Shown: positions 47,868 through 64,000, counted from the stretch's first letter. The stretch is 64,000 nucleotides of DNA from Cercis canadensis (GCA_003255065.1 QAOA01005230.1:342856-406855); one strand, 5' to 3'. Numbers and translations are program-made. Notes: generated from the sequence alone by a model not told the origin.

Positions 47868-50499
47868 ATGAAATGCTTCCATTTCTCCAACGGAGACAGA
47901 CGAGAGGACGAAGACGGCGTCCTCTCGAGCTCGAAGACTTCTAAAGTGTCATGGGCTCGCTCTTTCAGCGTGGCTTCGAGTAGTATAGACACGAGGCGCT
48001 CCGAATTTGACTCGGAATCGAGGGATTTCTCTGATACCATTGGCTTCCACGACTTCTTGTCTATGAGACGAGCTAATCATCTCCGCGTCTTCTCATTCTC
48101 TGAGCTTAAATTAGCAACTCGTGGCTTCAGCAGAACGCTTTTGATTGGGGAAGGTGGATTCGGTTGTGTTTACAGAGGGCTTGTCAACGTCACGCTACCA
48201 CATCATGATGCCCTTCACCCTTCTCATTCCAATTCCAAGATGGATGTTGCAATCAAGCAGTTAAATCGTAATGGACACCAGGCATGCTCTTCCTTTCTTT
48301 CTTTTATGCTGCTCTACCATTCTCTCTAGACTCTAGCTGGATTTCGCATATCTTCTCTCAGATAATTACTGCACGATCCACAATTTGCACTTACTAATAC
48401 CAAATTAATGCATTACTCTTCCTTGTAGTAAATTTTGTATGTATACTCGGCTCTCAGTGGTGGAACTCAATCATCATATCATGTTTACAGCTTGTGCTTA
48501 TATTTAAAAAATTTGATTAAATACGTACCAATAAATCTTGGAACCCTTCACTAAGTATATTGATTTATTGCATTAGAAATTTTGGACCAAATTTAGGTAC
48601 ATGTACAAAATATTCCCCTTTAATTTTTTAGCTTGCTTCTAAGAAAATGTAGTGACTTCTGTTGTTCCTTTGGAATGGAAAAATCACGTTTTGTTTAGCT
48701 TCACGCATTGTTTGAGGGGCTATCTTATGGGGGTTTCTCTTTCTCTTGCATTTCTAGTTTTCAGGGGCACAAGGAGTGGATTAACGAAGTGAACTTGTTG
48801 GGCGTAGTCAAGCATCCAAATCTTGTCAAGTTAGTGGGATATTGCGCAGAAGATGATGAGAGAGGGATTCAACGACTCTTGGTCTATGAGCTTATGCAAA
48901 ATAAAAGCTTAGAAGACCATCTCTTGGCTCGAGTACCATCAACACTCTCATGGATGGCAAGATTAAAGATTGCTCAAGACGCAGCCCGTGGTTTGGCATA
49001 CCTGCATGAAGAAATGGATTTTCAGGTATTAAATTCTTACATGCTTTGCAGCTTCATTCATGGTTTCAAACATTTACCCACAGCAGTTCTACAACTTATT
49101 TATGACTGGCAACAGTTAAGCATATCATAACTTCTTCAAATATTTAGCCCAAAATCATCTGCTTAGGTCTATGGTCATTATGTGTTTTGCCAACGACATA
49201 GGGCCCATATGGTTTCTGTTTATATATCACTAAAGAAGAGACACAATAAATGCCTTTTAAGTACCATCTATAGATTCCTTCCAAGTGAAGCAAACATTCA
49301 AATTGTAATTTATTTCTTTCTGTAGTTTTTAGTTAAAATAAAAATAAATCCATTGAAAACTTGTTTCTTACACTTTCCTATTTGTCATTTGAAAACTGTC
49401 TAGAAACTAGCCAAATATCCTCTTTTGTTATGACTTTACTCTTTTTAATGTTGTGATAGTTTCTATTTTGGATGTCATTAACAGCATTTGCATCAGCTTT
49501 CATCCATGCAGCACTGTTGTATGAAGACAATTTATGATTCTTTCTGACTGGTGCAGCTAATATTTCGGGATTTTAAGACATCCAACATTCTGCTGGATGA
49601 GGAGTTCAATGGGAAACTCTCTGATTTTGGACTTGCTAGGCAAGGACCCTCGGAAGGATTTGGCCATGTTTCAACATCAGTAAGAAAATGTCTCTGTTCT
49701 GGAAAATTCATTAGATTGAATTTCAGACATGTCTTTGGTTGAAATTTGATAACATTGTATGATAACATCAGAACAATTTGCTTTTTGGAAGCTAATTTGG
49801 AGGAGATTAGATATTTTTCACCCTTTTCATTGCTAATGAGTCAAATGCATGAGGTCTCCGAACCTTTGCTTTGTTGATTCTAATATTCTGCTGATATGTG
49901 GATAAATGATTTATTTCCTCTTTGCAAAGGTTGTCGGCACCATAGGTTATGCTGCACCAGAGTATGTTCACACGGGTAAGCTGACTGCTAAAAGTGATGT
50001 CTGGAGCTTTGGTGTGGTTCTTTATGAGCTCATTACAGGGAGGCGAGCAGTAGAGAGAAACCTACCAAGAAATGAACAAAAGCTTTTGGAGTGGGTAAGA
50101 CCTTATGTTTCGGACCCTAGGAAGTTCCATCTGATAGTAGACCCACGACTTGAAGGACAGTATTGCATCAAATCAGCTCAAAAACTTGCGACCTTAGCAA
50201 ACAAGTGTCTCTTGAAGCAGCCAAAGTCCCGTCCTAAAATGAGTGAAGTGGTTGAGATCCTTGGAAGCATTATTAGTGAGACATTTTCTCAGGACGAGTA
50301 CAACCCTCAAGCTGAAGCCATTGTAGTTACTGGAGAAGTAAAAGAATCTGTAGAGGCGACTGAGCCTGAACCTGCCAAACAGAGTAATAGTTATCTGAAG
50401 AAGGTTTTTGATTTCAGAGAAATGGTCAACTTAAGGAATAAGTCTATTGGAAGGTTGGACTGGAAAAATTGGGCGCCTGGGTTGGTAAGAACTTGGTGA
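47868..50499 (+). CDS. Receptor-like cytoplasmic kinase VII, PBL37/38 type (4 exons; GC-AG first intron)
   Basis: Exons 47868-48281, 48765-49025, 49557-49679 and 49930-50499; 1368 nt, 455 aa. Starts [17 protein letters not shown] with no glycine at position 2, so N-myristoylation is not expected; Cys3 could be acylated. Kinase landmarks: GEGGFGCVY (95-102), VAIK (Lys130), the RD-type catalytic loop [11 protein letters not shown] (D230), DFG (248-250), [20 protein letters not shown]. The activation segment reads [16 protein letters not shown]. The C-terminal tail ([16 protein letters not shown]...) is subgroup-specific. RLCK-VII-4 kinases such as PCRK1/PBL39 relay immune and chitin signals from receptor complexes. 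Exon 1 must end at ...GHQ before GHKEW, leaving a GC donor (CAG/GCATGC). An in-frame ATG at 47718 is upstream of the family start and not used. Confidence 0.92.
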
Positions 50500-51902
50500 T
50501 AAGCCATCCACTTTTCCTGGAAATCAAAATCGACTGCTATAAATTATAAGACCTTCTACTCCTAGCAATGTTAGGAGATCACATAGTTTTTCAGTCAGTG
50601 AAATCAATATTGTCAGGGAAGTTACTCCAACATACTGATATCTCCAATTTTGTATTTGATTTAATTTAGTAGTTGTATATACAGGTTATGAGGAAAATCA
50701 CATATGTTATCTGATTAGGATTTCTCGAGTTCTGATTTTAAGATTCCAAAATGTTCTTTATTTGGTTTCTTAAGATCATTTGGTTATTATTAATGAAGTG
50801 ATGCTAACAAAACTGAGGTGTTAAAACTCCCATTTCACTTGTTTCTTTTAGAGTCACACCAGTGCACATAGCATAATTTGGATTTTACTGAACCTATTTC
50901 CAATTCCTTGTGTGGATAAGATTGCTCCAACTACAGAGTGTGATAAAGTGTGAAAAACAAATAAAGTGAAATAATCATTTCTCCTTCATTTATTAGGCAT
51001 CTTTATGATGGTTGTACTGAGTTTTCGGTAAAAATTCATATACACCAAAGTGGACGCTATCATAGAGTGCCTCCAAAAACTTTGGATGATACAAGTCTAT
51101 TGTCGCGTTCTCTATTTTTCCCACTTAATATGGATTTAATCATGTAAAACTCGACAATTTCGTTACCATCCAAAAGAAACAGAAGGTACTACTTTGATAT
51201 TTTCTCGTATAATAAGTGCAAAGCTGACATACAATCTGAATTCAGTAACCATAGTAGTCCAACCCAAAGTGCCCTCCACATTGCCTTTCAGTCACATCTA
51301 ACAGCTCAGCTATAACGTGAGTTTGCTGCCCTTTGTTGCACTAAAGAATATGAAATGAAAGGGCCTCTGAGGTAAATTCATTTACCCTAACAGACTGTAT
51401 TTTCTTTGGCAATAAAACTCACGTTATTGCTGTACTTTTAAGTCTTCCGTAATGAGCTATAAGCTTTTTCTTAAATCACAAAAAATCCAAATAGTTAGTC
51501 AGTTTCTCAATATCTTTCGTGAGTTCAAAATGATACAACTTTTAGCCCAAAATACGAAGAGCTCAAAATGGCACAACGCAACAAAGAGTAAGAATTCGGA
51601 GAAAACCCATTTTCAATATTTTATTTCCAAGGGGGAAAAAAATAAAAAGAACAGGAAGGTACACGAACCCAATTTAGTAGAAGAGGAGCTAACTAGAGTC
51701 ATCATTCAAAAGCCATTGCCTTAGATCCAACCTCTCTAGCTATTTGTAATTGTTACAAACACTTTACAGAACCCAGAATATATGCAGTATCGTGGACATT
51801 GGAGATATGTACAGAGGACACGCTTGAGTTCATGGGAGGGACCATCACCAAATCACGAGGTGTAATGATTTTCCTGCGACAGAAAATTTGAAGGTTGTAA
51901 TG
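50500..51902. other. Gap between two convergent kinase genes
   Basis: 3' UTRs of both kinases; the right 150 bp belong to the APK1-like 3' UTR. No further gene seen. Confidence 0.5.
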
Positions 51903-54175
51903 TCAAGCATAGAGGGGGGAAGCAGAAGGGCGGGGATAAGCTGGGGTAGTTCTCCCATTGCGAGCATCATCAGCACTTCTTCTGCGGGCTCGGGGACGAG
52001 CACCAGCCCCAGCCCCATTAATGAAAGGGATTTGATTGCCTCCACCATTTACAATGGGAATCTGCAGCTGCTCCAAAGCTGTAACAACCTCATCCATGTG
52101 TGGCCTGAACTTGGATTCAGCTGATAGGCATCGCATAGCAAGAGTAGCTGCTTTGTGGGCTTCATCCACTGTGTACTGGCCTTCAAGACGGTTGTCCAGT
52201 ACGCGAAAAATCTTACGTTTGTTAGCCAGGTATGGTTTAGCCCATTCCACCAAATTGTGTTGTCCAGATGGTTGATTCTTGTCAACTGCTCGCCGCCCTG
52301 ATAACATTTCAAGCATGACAACTCCAAAACTATAGACATCACTTTTGGCAGTTAGGTGACCTACACAAAGAATATTTCAGTTAAAAGCTGAATGCACACA
52401 TGGAAGAGACAAGAGACAAAAATAAATATCTCAGTAACATGAGCCCTATCATAATCATACCAGTGGCTAGATATTCAGGAGCTGCATATCCATATGTTCC
52501 CATTACTCGGGTAGAGACATGACTTTTGTCACCTGTTGGTCCATCCTTGGCCAGCCCAAAATCAGAAAGTTTCGCATTATAATTCTGTAATCAAATCACC
52601 CAAAGTTTTTTCAGCAAAATAATTCCCTAAGTTCATGAAACAAATTCTTAAAAATAAGATTAAAAAGGCCACATACTGAATCCAGTAAGACATTTGAAGT
52701 CTTTAAATCACGATATATCACTTTTGTTTCAGCACTGTGAAGAAATGCAAGTCCTTTTGCAGCACCAAGGGCAACCTTCAACCGAAGGCTCCAAGAAAGA
52801 GGTTGGAAATAAGAGCCTCCTGTTACAAAAACATTTTGAATGTTCAACACTTTTTTTTTCCCCAAATTAATCTATATGAAAAGATGAGACACAAAGAACT
52901 CACTCCTGAACAAATGATTCTCCAAGCTTCCTCGAGGCATAAATTCATAGACCAATAGACGGTGTTCATCTTCAAGGCAGTATCCAATCAGTTTCACAAG
53001 ATGAGGATGAGAAAGCAATCCAAGATAGTTTACTTCGGCCTAAACAGAAGTGAAACACAGTAAGGCAAACATTTTTACTGCCGAAAACAATCTCCTTTTG
53101 GTTCTCCAACTACAATTATTATTTTTATACTTATATAGAACTGGAATAGGTTTGAAATGCAGATGTAAATTAATCCAGTTTAGCTTAGAAGTACATGGGT
53201 AAGCTAAGGAACACTGAGACTTGCTTCCTGAATTATAACCCTACCTCGCCAGTAAGCTACAAATATTTTCACCAGACATGTATTTATTTGTGTAAATAAG
53301 GTAGTTTTTATTTCTTAATATGAGCAGAGGATTAAAGAAGCAGATTGAACTAACCAACCACTCCTTGTGACCTTGGGAACCATCTTGATTAAGTCTTTTT
53401 ACAGCAACAACAATCCCAGTCCCAGGTTTGGTAGCTGCCAATGAATGCTCATCAATCCATCCCTTAAAAACTGACCCAAAACCACCTTCACCTAACACGC
53501 TGTCTGGACGGAAATTTCTGGTGGCCATCTTCAGTTCCGCCAAACTAAAGCTCTTTAAATTGGATGACTGCAAGATCTCACCCTCACTCCGAGGAGTCTG
53601 AGGCACTGAGACAGCTGAGGCCTTACTACCGGTACTGCTAAGGTCATTTCCATCTGTGCTCACATATTTTGAATTAAACCCTGGAGAAAGTAACGATGTT
53701 AACACAATATAACACCCATTACCACCATAATATATGTAATACTCCCTGTGATATCAAAGGAAATTTTCAACTATATACAGTATTATTATGAGTCACATTG
53801 GTCCATTTCTGGAGAAAATATTCAAAGCTCTAAGGTGAAGACCAGTACTAAATACTTGACATAGCAGTTATAGAGTATCTAGCTGAATATTTTTAAATAA
53901 ATTGGGACAAGATGATTTAGCATTAAAATATGGTAAAATGACAATTTAAATCCCAAATTTAGATGTCAGGGTTACCCAATCTCATTTCATATTTGTCTAA
54001 AAACTGAACAGAACCAGCACAGCAGAGACCATAATTTACAATTGAATGCTGTAAAATCAAGAGCACACAGTCACACAGCACATTCGGGGTCATAGCAAAA
54101 AGTAATTAAAATCTAGATACCTGTGTTACATGGGCTGCTCTCAGCTTTAATTTGGGTGCTCAAACAAACTCCCAT
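51903..54175 (-). CDS. Receptor-like cytoplasmic kinase VII, APK1/PBL9-11 type (6 exons)
   Basis: Exons 54175-54121, 53680-53355, 53039-52904, 52819-52677, 52584-52461 and 52360-51903; 1242 nt, 413 aa (APK1A is about 410). The N terminus [20 protein letters not shown] has Gly2 and Cys4, the myristoylation/palmitoylation pair that anchors these kinases to the plasma membrane. GEGGFGSVF (82-90), VAVKRL (Lys113), [12 protein letters not shown] (D210), SDFGLAKDG (D228), the THVST-like activation segment [19 protein letters not shown], and the family C terminus [11 protein letters not shown] are all present. Predicted active RD kinase close to APK1A/APK1B, relatives of BIK1. It lies tail to tail with the PBL37-like gene, about 1.4 kb apart. 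A 5' UTR intron is likely (acceptor CTACAG just upstream of the start). Confidence 0.95.
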
Positions 54176-57100
54176 GCCAGAATCAAAACTAGTTCCTTGG
54201 GCTCTCTTTGCTGTAGATCGCAAAAAGGATAGGGCCTAAGGTCAAGAAACCATGATATAGGAATTGAATTCTGGAAAAAGAAAGATCTGAGGTTGAAAAA
54301 AAAAAAAAAAGGACTCTGTTATGGCAGCATGGTTTCTTCTATTAAAAGTTTCAATAGTAAAACAAACCTTTGGAGTTGATCGATTTAGAGTGCAAGTCCA
54401 TAGTTAAACGTATGAAAAGAATAGTTATGATAAGCAATAAACAAAGATCAATAAAGCAGATGGTCAATAAGACCAGTAACCAACCTGTTTGCAGTGAACT
54501 TGACGGCAAACCGAGAAAAATAAGGGGAAGAAGAAGAGAGAAAAAGAGAGGATTTATATGGGTGTGGTGGGGAGAAGCTCGTCGTAGACAAGAGAGACTA
54601 CTGAAAAGATAAAAGCAAGTTGACCAAGTTTGAGCTAAAAGCTGGGACAATGAAAGAGAAAGATGAAGGGGACGAAGGAAGGTGGAGGGTGGAATTCAAT
54701 TAATGGCTCCTTCTGGTTTTTGGATGGTGGTGACCCTTTTCTTTTTCCTTTTGGATGCTCTCTCTTCTCTCTTCTATGAATCCAATTCCACACCTCCCTC
54801 CAGCTACCCACTACACGTATATATATTTGCTGCTCTTTTGTTGTTTTGCGCTTCGCTTTGGTTGCTTCTTCCGTATTTATGGTTTTACAACTTTACACAG
54901 TCCGCAGACTCCACACTCAACAGAGTCAAGTCAGAAGGCAGAGCGAGTGGATAAGCCTTTCCCTGCACACCTTTGACACTTGCATACAATTATACATACC
55001 CTTTCTTTCTTGATGGCTCATACTCAGCCTCTCTCCAAGGCTTGGCTTGGCTCAGCTTCAGCTTCTTTCTAATTATAATTTATAATAATAAATAATCCAT
55101 TCTAGCAGTCTACAGTGCATTGCAGCATTTGGAGCCTTGGACCCTACTGTTGACCACATTAGAGGCCTAGTCTCTCTTGTTAATTCAATAGGAATATTTG
55201 CCCCTCCCTCTCTACCAAATTAGATTTCAAATCATTTATATGTGGATTGATTGATAATTAATATTTTTATTCATTATAAAACAAGTTCTTGACCAAATAT
55301 TAATTAATTAACTGGGACAAAATAATCTAATGGAATATATACTTGTTTCGCCTAAACAAGCAACTATGGCTTTTGGCTATAAGATTTTGAATAATAGTAA
55401 AAGACTAGCCTATGATTTGCCTATTCCTATACATACAAATCAATGGAATATGAAGATGGTTATCACTTATTATTCCATTATAATTCTTAATTGAGTTATA
55501 GAAGCTACCCCAAAAAAGTATTGAACATAGCATAGAATAGTAATAGTGTAGCACATGCTCAATAAAATTATTTGAACAATTAAGTGTTCCACACCTACGA
55601 CTATATTAAGATACTATATAGCTCACCAATCGAATCACATGCACATTCATAAAAGAGGGTCCAACAAAATACAAGTTGGCTTCGTCCATGGCCACCATTT
55701 TGGATGCAATCACAATTTTGGTAGGACCATTAATTGTGGCTCTCTTCCAGCAATTTCGGTTCTTCTAAGTTCTGAACTTCTTATTTCCTATGACATGCAT
55801 GGTCCATAAATATTAATTAATTCCTAGATGTGGATTAGACATCACTGTCCTAGAAGGGGGAATAAAACCTCAACGTGGACTTCGAAATATAGCATTTTAT
55901 AAATAATGTTTCATATTTATTATATTTTTTAATTTATTTATTTTAATATTATATTTAAAAAAATATAATTGACATGTGGGAATTATCAAACGTGCCAGCA
56001 GCTACGTGACATGTTTACATCGGATACGTCGGTAGCTCTATGACGTGTCATTTCTTCAATTGCCTATAAGAATAAAAAAAAATTAAAAGAAAAGGTGACA
56101 AGAAGGGACACGTCAATGGGCTATTGGCGTGTCTCATGTGGACACGTCACGTGGCCAATTGTGATCCCCATATGTTTGAAAAAGTTTTTTTTTGTTTTTA
56201 ACTCTTTAAAAATTGTAATATTTAGATAATTAAATTAAAAAATGTTATAAATGTGTAATTTTATTGTTAAAATATAATATTTAGGTTAATGAATTTCATA
56301 ATGTCACCAAGATATTTATTTTCCCTTTTTTTTTAGTAGAAAACCCGTGAGAAAAACATCAAACATCATCGTGATTGACATTTTAATGGAAAATTAATGT
56401 ATAAACATTATAGTGGTAGGCATTTTCAAGGCATTGTGGATCTGTTTTTAAGCAATGTGAGTAAGGGTGAGCGTGTCTTGTCTTGATCAAAACCACTTTG
56501 CTACTGAGGATTTCCCAGAAGATTGTCCAGTAGTAAGGTTAAGACCATGCCTCGCCCATGTTGCTGCTTAGTGTGGTTCATTTCATTAGTGCCAAACACA
56601 AGGGCGGTGAAGTGTACTTTCAATGTTTTTAATATAGGAGACGTTTGGTAGAAGAAAATTTTCTGGATCCATTTTCCCGTATATAACATAGGAATAGGAT
56701 AGACATATTAAGCAATTTGAAATAGCTTTCCAACTTTTCTCACGCAATTCTTGATTGCCAAGTTGCATGCATCGTATTCATACTCAGCTTAAAGACGAAA
56801 AAGAATTAAAAGAAAAGTGAATCTTTATGAAAGAAAGAACCCCATCAACTTGGGCTATGCCTGTCAACATCTTTTCAAGTTTTCTTCGAGTTATTTTACC
56901 TTTCCCATGTGATCATTATATGATATCATGGCAAAGGAACTTCACGACAATGTCAAAATATTCAGAAGCTGTATTAAATTAGATTGTTTAATATTTTCAG
57001 TGGAGGCAATTTGAACTTTGAAGAACCAAATATTATTAGAATAGAATGAAAAGGAAGAAGAAGAGCACAGATATTATATGAGGCTGAGGCTGAGACTGAG

Positions 57101-58804
57101 ACTGAGACTGAGAGGCATAACCAATTCCTTTTGCAGATCTGCAAACCAAACAAACTCCGTGACATATATAACTAATTCTAATTTATCTTCATATCATTTA
57201 AGAAGTAGAAAGTAGAAAGAGTAATTGGTGTAATCCAATTCAAAATTACACTTTTCATTTTAAGGTTGTTATTGTTAAATGCTAATCTAAACCCAATGAC
57301 GACATCATATTTTATAGGTCTTGCGTAACTAATGGTCATCTCCTCCGTCCAAGCATTATTGCATGGTCATTAATAGATCAGATTGAATCTCTACCGTACG
57401 ATGTTTCGTACGTACTTTTTTTTTCTTTATCTAAATGAATTGGTTTTATCGAATATTTCCTTTTAGAACGCCAATAAATATTAGCTACAATTGACCTGTC
57501 GAATTCAAGCAAGTCTCTGCTCAGAGTGGGAGGGTGGGGTCACACATGCGTCCTCGCCATCTGGCACAAAATTGCCCTCAGATTAGGTTGAAATCTCAGG
57601 GCCCCACGTAACTATGGTGTGCTGGAGTCGAGCCAGCTTGTTGGGAACCGCGCCGTCAAGGATGGAGGGTCTATTAGACAGGTTCGAGAAGCGTTTGCTA
57701 ATGCCAAGACGCATATTATTTATTATATTATATGAGACTAGAAAAGTATTTTGTCCTTATTTAAATTTCATTGAATTCGTTTTAAATTTTTTGTTGGCTT
57801 GATGCTATGTGGTTTTGGTGGCTTCATAATTTAACGAAATTGAACAATGACGTTTATAAAAGTACGAGTTTAGAGTACTTTAATTACTTTTTAAGCAAAA
57901 AATAAACAAAAGAGAAAGAAGAAGGAGCATTAGTCAAATGGTTGGCAAATTCGTCCACAAGCAAATAAACTGCACTACTCAATGTCGGTTTCCGTACATT
58001 CGGTATTGACTAATAAACTGCACTATATATTAATAAAAAACCGCATAGAATTAATGCTCAAAATAAATAAATAAATAAACAAACTGCATGCATGCATTTC
58101 TATGGACATCGACCGTACTACTCTCCCGAGAAATTAGAAACAAAGAGTTTTTGGTTCGCTTTTATTAAGCATTGCATTTGCATCCCCATGCCATGTCCCC
58201 GCGAAAGAGAAAATAAATAAATAAAGTACTCAAAGTGAATGGATTCATTAATACTTTTATTTTAGTGCCTTGATTTAACAAGGTCAAACTCCATCATATC
58301 ATTTACTATTAATGCTATAAGCTTTTTAAGCCACACATATATTTTCAGTTGGGTATGCTAGAAATATTAAAAGTGCTTATGAAATTACATAAAGGCATTA
58401 CAATCAAGCATCAACCAAAGTGCGGGTCCTTGTGCAGGTGCAGCATCATTTCTAGGCAAAATATAACAAAACCGACATCCATGCGTCCACTTTCTTATAC
58501 GATCAATCACCACTTCCGGATTATAGTCAGATGTATAGATAATTAGGACGGAAACAATACGGTCAATTAAAATTTCCCACATTATTAATCCACCAAATGT
58601 TAGGGTAATAAAATACTTTTGCACATAAAATAACTTCATCAAAATCCATTTGATCACCCTACAGATGAGATCAAACAAAATCTTATTTATTCAGAACTTG
58701 TGCCTATCACACACACACACAAGTTCCAAGGACACAAGAGTAAGTCAAATTGGGCATCCCCGAAGCAGCTTCAAGGGCAACATAGCAGTTCCTAACTACG
58801 ATTT
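54176..58804. other. 4.6-kb intergenic region
   Basis: The left 400-500 bp hold the leader and promoter of the APK1-like gene. The rest is AT-rich with no recognisable gene. A hexamer-type tandem repeat (57080-57114) and AAAT-type runs (about 58061-58080 and 58212-58225) are present. A GC-richer patch at 57510-57720 has a coding-like plus-strand reading (AVKDGGSIRQVREAFANAKT) that I could not assign to a family. The right 400 bp probably include the TPI 3' UTR. Confidence 0.4.
57080..57114. repeat. Tandem GAGGCT/GAGACT hexamers
   Basis: Two GAGGCT units followed by about three GAGACT units; a small, probably variable, repeat. Confidence 0.85.
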
Positions 58805-62341
<3,537 letters not shown>

Positions 62342-63099
62342 GTTTTGTTTTCCTTCGATTCCAATGAAAAACTGAATCCACAGCCGATGTTCAATGATAG
62401 AAATCACTGTCCAGACTGGGCTAATCGGGCTTTATACTGCGAAAGTGCGAATAGTGGGAATATGCTTTTTCTTGTTGCGCAGACAAACAAGCTATTTCTT
62501 TTATTTTAATTAATAAATACTTTTTCTTTATCTGAATTTAATTTCATCACTAAAACTCATCATTACAGACACATTTTCACATACTTTATTCACGCCTCCA
62601 TCTAATATCTATATTTTATGTCTTCAATTTAAATTTTAATCTGTCAAAAAATTTATCTGCGTATGTGCAGTCAATCAGACAAGGAAATAAAATGTCAAAA
62701 ACCTAAATAAATAGTCATATAACTGTTATAGCAGTACAAATAAATAATTAATTTCTTATAAGCTAAATGATATGACGTTTTGGATAATGCTTTCTTGAAA
62801 AACTTCTTTTTTCTAAAAAAAAAATTCAAGCAAATTGCAACAACTGAGATCATTGTTAAAATCCTTAAAAAAGATTACATGCATTAAGTAAAATTACAAA
62901 TTAATTTTAACAAATCTTTTTTTTTTAGTCTATTAGATTTTGAGGAATATAACTGGACTAGCTTATCAATCTCTTGTAAAATTCACTCAGATTTACTCTC
63001 AATCGGAATTTGTTTAGCTTAAAAGATGTGATAATATACAATTAAATTAGATAATAGTTTGTTTAGCTTAAAAGGAAATAAAATAATGATTTCCGCTAA
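62342..63099. other. TPI leader/promoter and AT-rich intergenic sequence
   Basis: Short leader just right of the TPI ATG, then AT-rich DNA. A small imperfect direct repeat (TTTGTTTAGCTTAAAAG) occurs near 63009-63025 and 63058-63074. No gene. Confidence 0.45.
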
Positions 63100-63766
63100 G
63101 GGTATGTTTAGGAGTTTTTTTGGAGAGGAAATAAGAGGAGAGAAGAAGAAAGGAAGGGAAATGAAATTAACAAAATGAGAGGAAAAGAAATGAAAAATTA
63201 TATTGTAAAATATTTTTACTAATTTATCCTTTATTATTAAAAAAAAAGACACATTTGATATAAAATTAAATAATATAATATCCTTTTTTTCTTTTTCTCT
63301 CTTGTATCTCTTATATTTCTTTCTCTTTTTCTCTAAAATTAAATAATATAACAAATCCTATCTTTTTCATATTTTTTTTTTGGTAAAAATTATTATTTTA
63401 CATTTGTTGTTAGCCCAACACATGTGACTATAAAAAGTCACAGCCACTTTTTGACATTTCCTTTCCATCAAAAGCCTTTATCCTTCAAAGACTTAGATTT
63501 TTGCCATCTTGCATTGCACCTTGTGCCAAAATTGAGAACAAGGACACAAGGGAGTGTGGGGGTAAAACCGGACCACACCTTCTTTACCTCTTCAAATCTC
63601 CTGATTTGGGGGTTAAAGTTTGTGAATGAAAAATGAGTATAGGGGTTAGAGTTTAACGCTCCCTTTCTTCTCCCCTTTCAAACTAAAACTCCAAACAAGG
63701 GAGTGGACTTTCTCATTCCTCTCCTCTCATTTCCTTTCCCCCCAAAATAAACTCTCAAATAAACCC
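63100..63766. mobile_element. Tourist-like (PIF/Harbinger) MITE, about 667 bp, non-coding
   Basis: The left end GGGTATGTTTAGGAGTTT and the reverse complement of the right end GGGTTTATTTGAGAGTTT are imperfect inverted repeats that continue for about 50 bp (both then run into GGAAAT(A/G)AGAGGAGAG). Both ends are flanked by TAA (63097-63099 and 63767-63769), the PIF/Harbinger target length. The G-G-G-T start with TTTG/TTTA is typical for Tourist MITEs. No transposase is encoded. It is longer than usual, so a nested insertion or internal growth is possible. Confidence 0.62.
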
Positions 63767-64000
63767 TAAAACTATCGCTAAATGAATTTCTAGTGATGGA
63801 TCAAAACATCTCTGATTTACATCACAGTTCAGAGTTTAATGTCCATTTGAATATACATATCTAATAATTCTGAATATCATACAAATAAATGCAAAAGTTG
63901 CACCAAAAAAAATACGGAAGTGAAGATAAAGAAAAGGGAACGTTGAAAGATTTAAATTATTATGATGCATACATTGCTTTTTGTTTTTTTTTTTGTTGGG
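63767..64000. other. Window end, intergenic
   Basis: Target duplication of the MITE at 63767-63769, then AT-rich sequence without a recognisable feature. Confidence 0.5.

Noticed and set aside
52049-52342. 97-aa and overlapping ORFs on both strands within the APK1-like last exon
   Set aside because: Shadow frames of the kinase C-terminal exon.

Overview
This is a nuclear window from a dicot plant, probably a woody rosid; the species cannot be fixed from sequence alone. The evidence is an AT-rich background, many small exons with GT-AG introns, and plant-only families: alpha-expansin, FPF1-like, RLCK-VII kinases, FDM/XH-XS proteins and a PGRL1-like protein. Exon coordinates below were read by hand. 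For each multi-exon gene the joined exons keep one open frame and sum to a multiple of three.

Layout, left to right. 0.1-5.6 kb (-): OSBP-related protein, ORP3C-like. 6.1-6.2 kb: small retroposon with a 12-bp target duplication. 6.9-7.5 kb (+): broken ankyrin-repeat (PSMD10/gankyrin-like) gene fused to a copy of its own leader. 9.7-11.9 kb (+): RAB5IF/OPTI-like membrane protein. 13.2-15.9 kb (-): PGRL1-like chloroplast membrane protein. 16.3-17.1 kb: tRNA-Gly pseudogene and GT47A glycosyltransferase pseudogene. 18.6-22.1 kb (+): rhomboid protease, RBL1/RBL2-like, with a SINE in intron 1. 28.5-30.4 kb (+): alpha-expansin of the EXPA4/6/16 type. 32.4-37.0 kb (-): three decaying FACTOR OF DNA METHYLATION-like copies. 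37.9-42.5 kb: a complete hAT transposon. 43.7 kb (+): FPF1-like gene. 47.9-50.5 kb (+) and 51.9-54.2 kb (-): two tail-to-tail RLCK-VII kinases, PBL37-like and APK1-like. 58.8-62.3 kb (-): cytosolic triosephosphate isomerase. 63.1-63.8 kb: Tourist-like MITE.

The host genes do not form one pathway. They look like an old conserved neighbourhood. From memory, ORP3C / Rab5-interacting / PGR5-like A are neighbours at Arabidopsis At5g59400-59420, and APK1B / PBL37 / EXPA6 / a Rab5-interacting gene / RBL1 lie within At2g28930-29050. This window would then be one unfractionated ancestral block, later hit by mobile elements and gene decay. This needs a database check.

The most striking object is the hAT element (37945-42538). 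It has perfect 8-bp target duplications, matching ends, an open two-exon transposase, a second small BED zinc-finger ORF, a near-identical 63-bp repeat placed in direct orientation near both ends, and an internal GC-rich 72-bp minisatellite. It looks young and possibly autonomous. It lies about 1 kb from the group of broken FDM-like genes, whose family works in RNA-directed DNA methylation.
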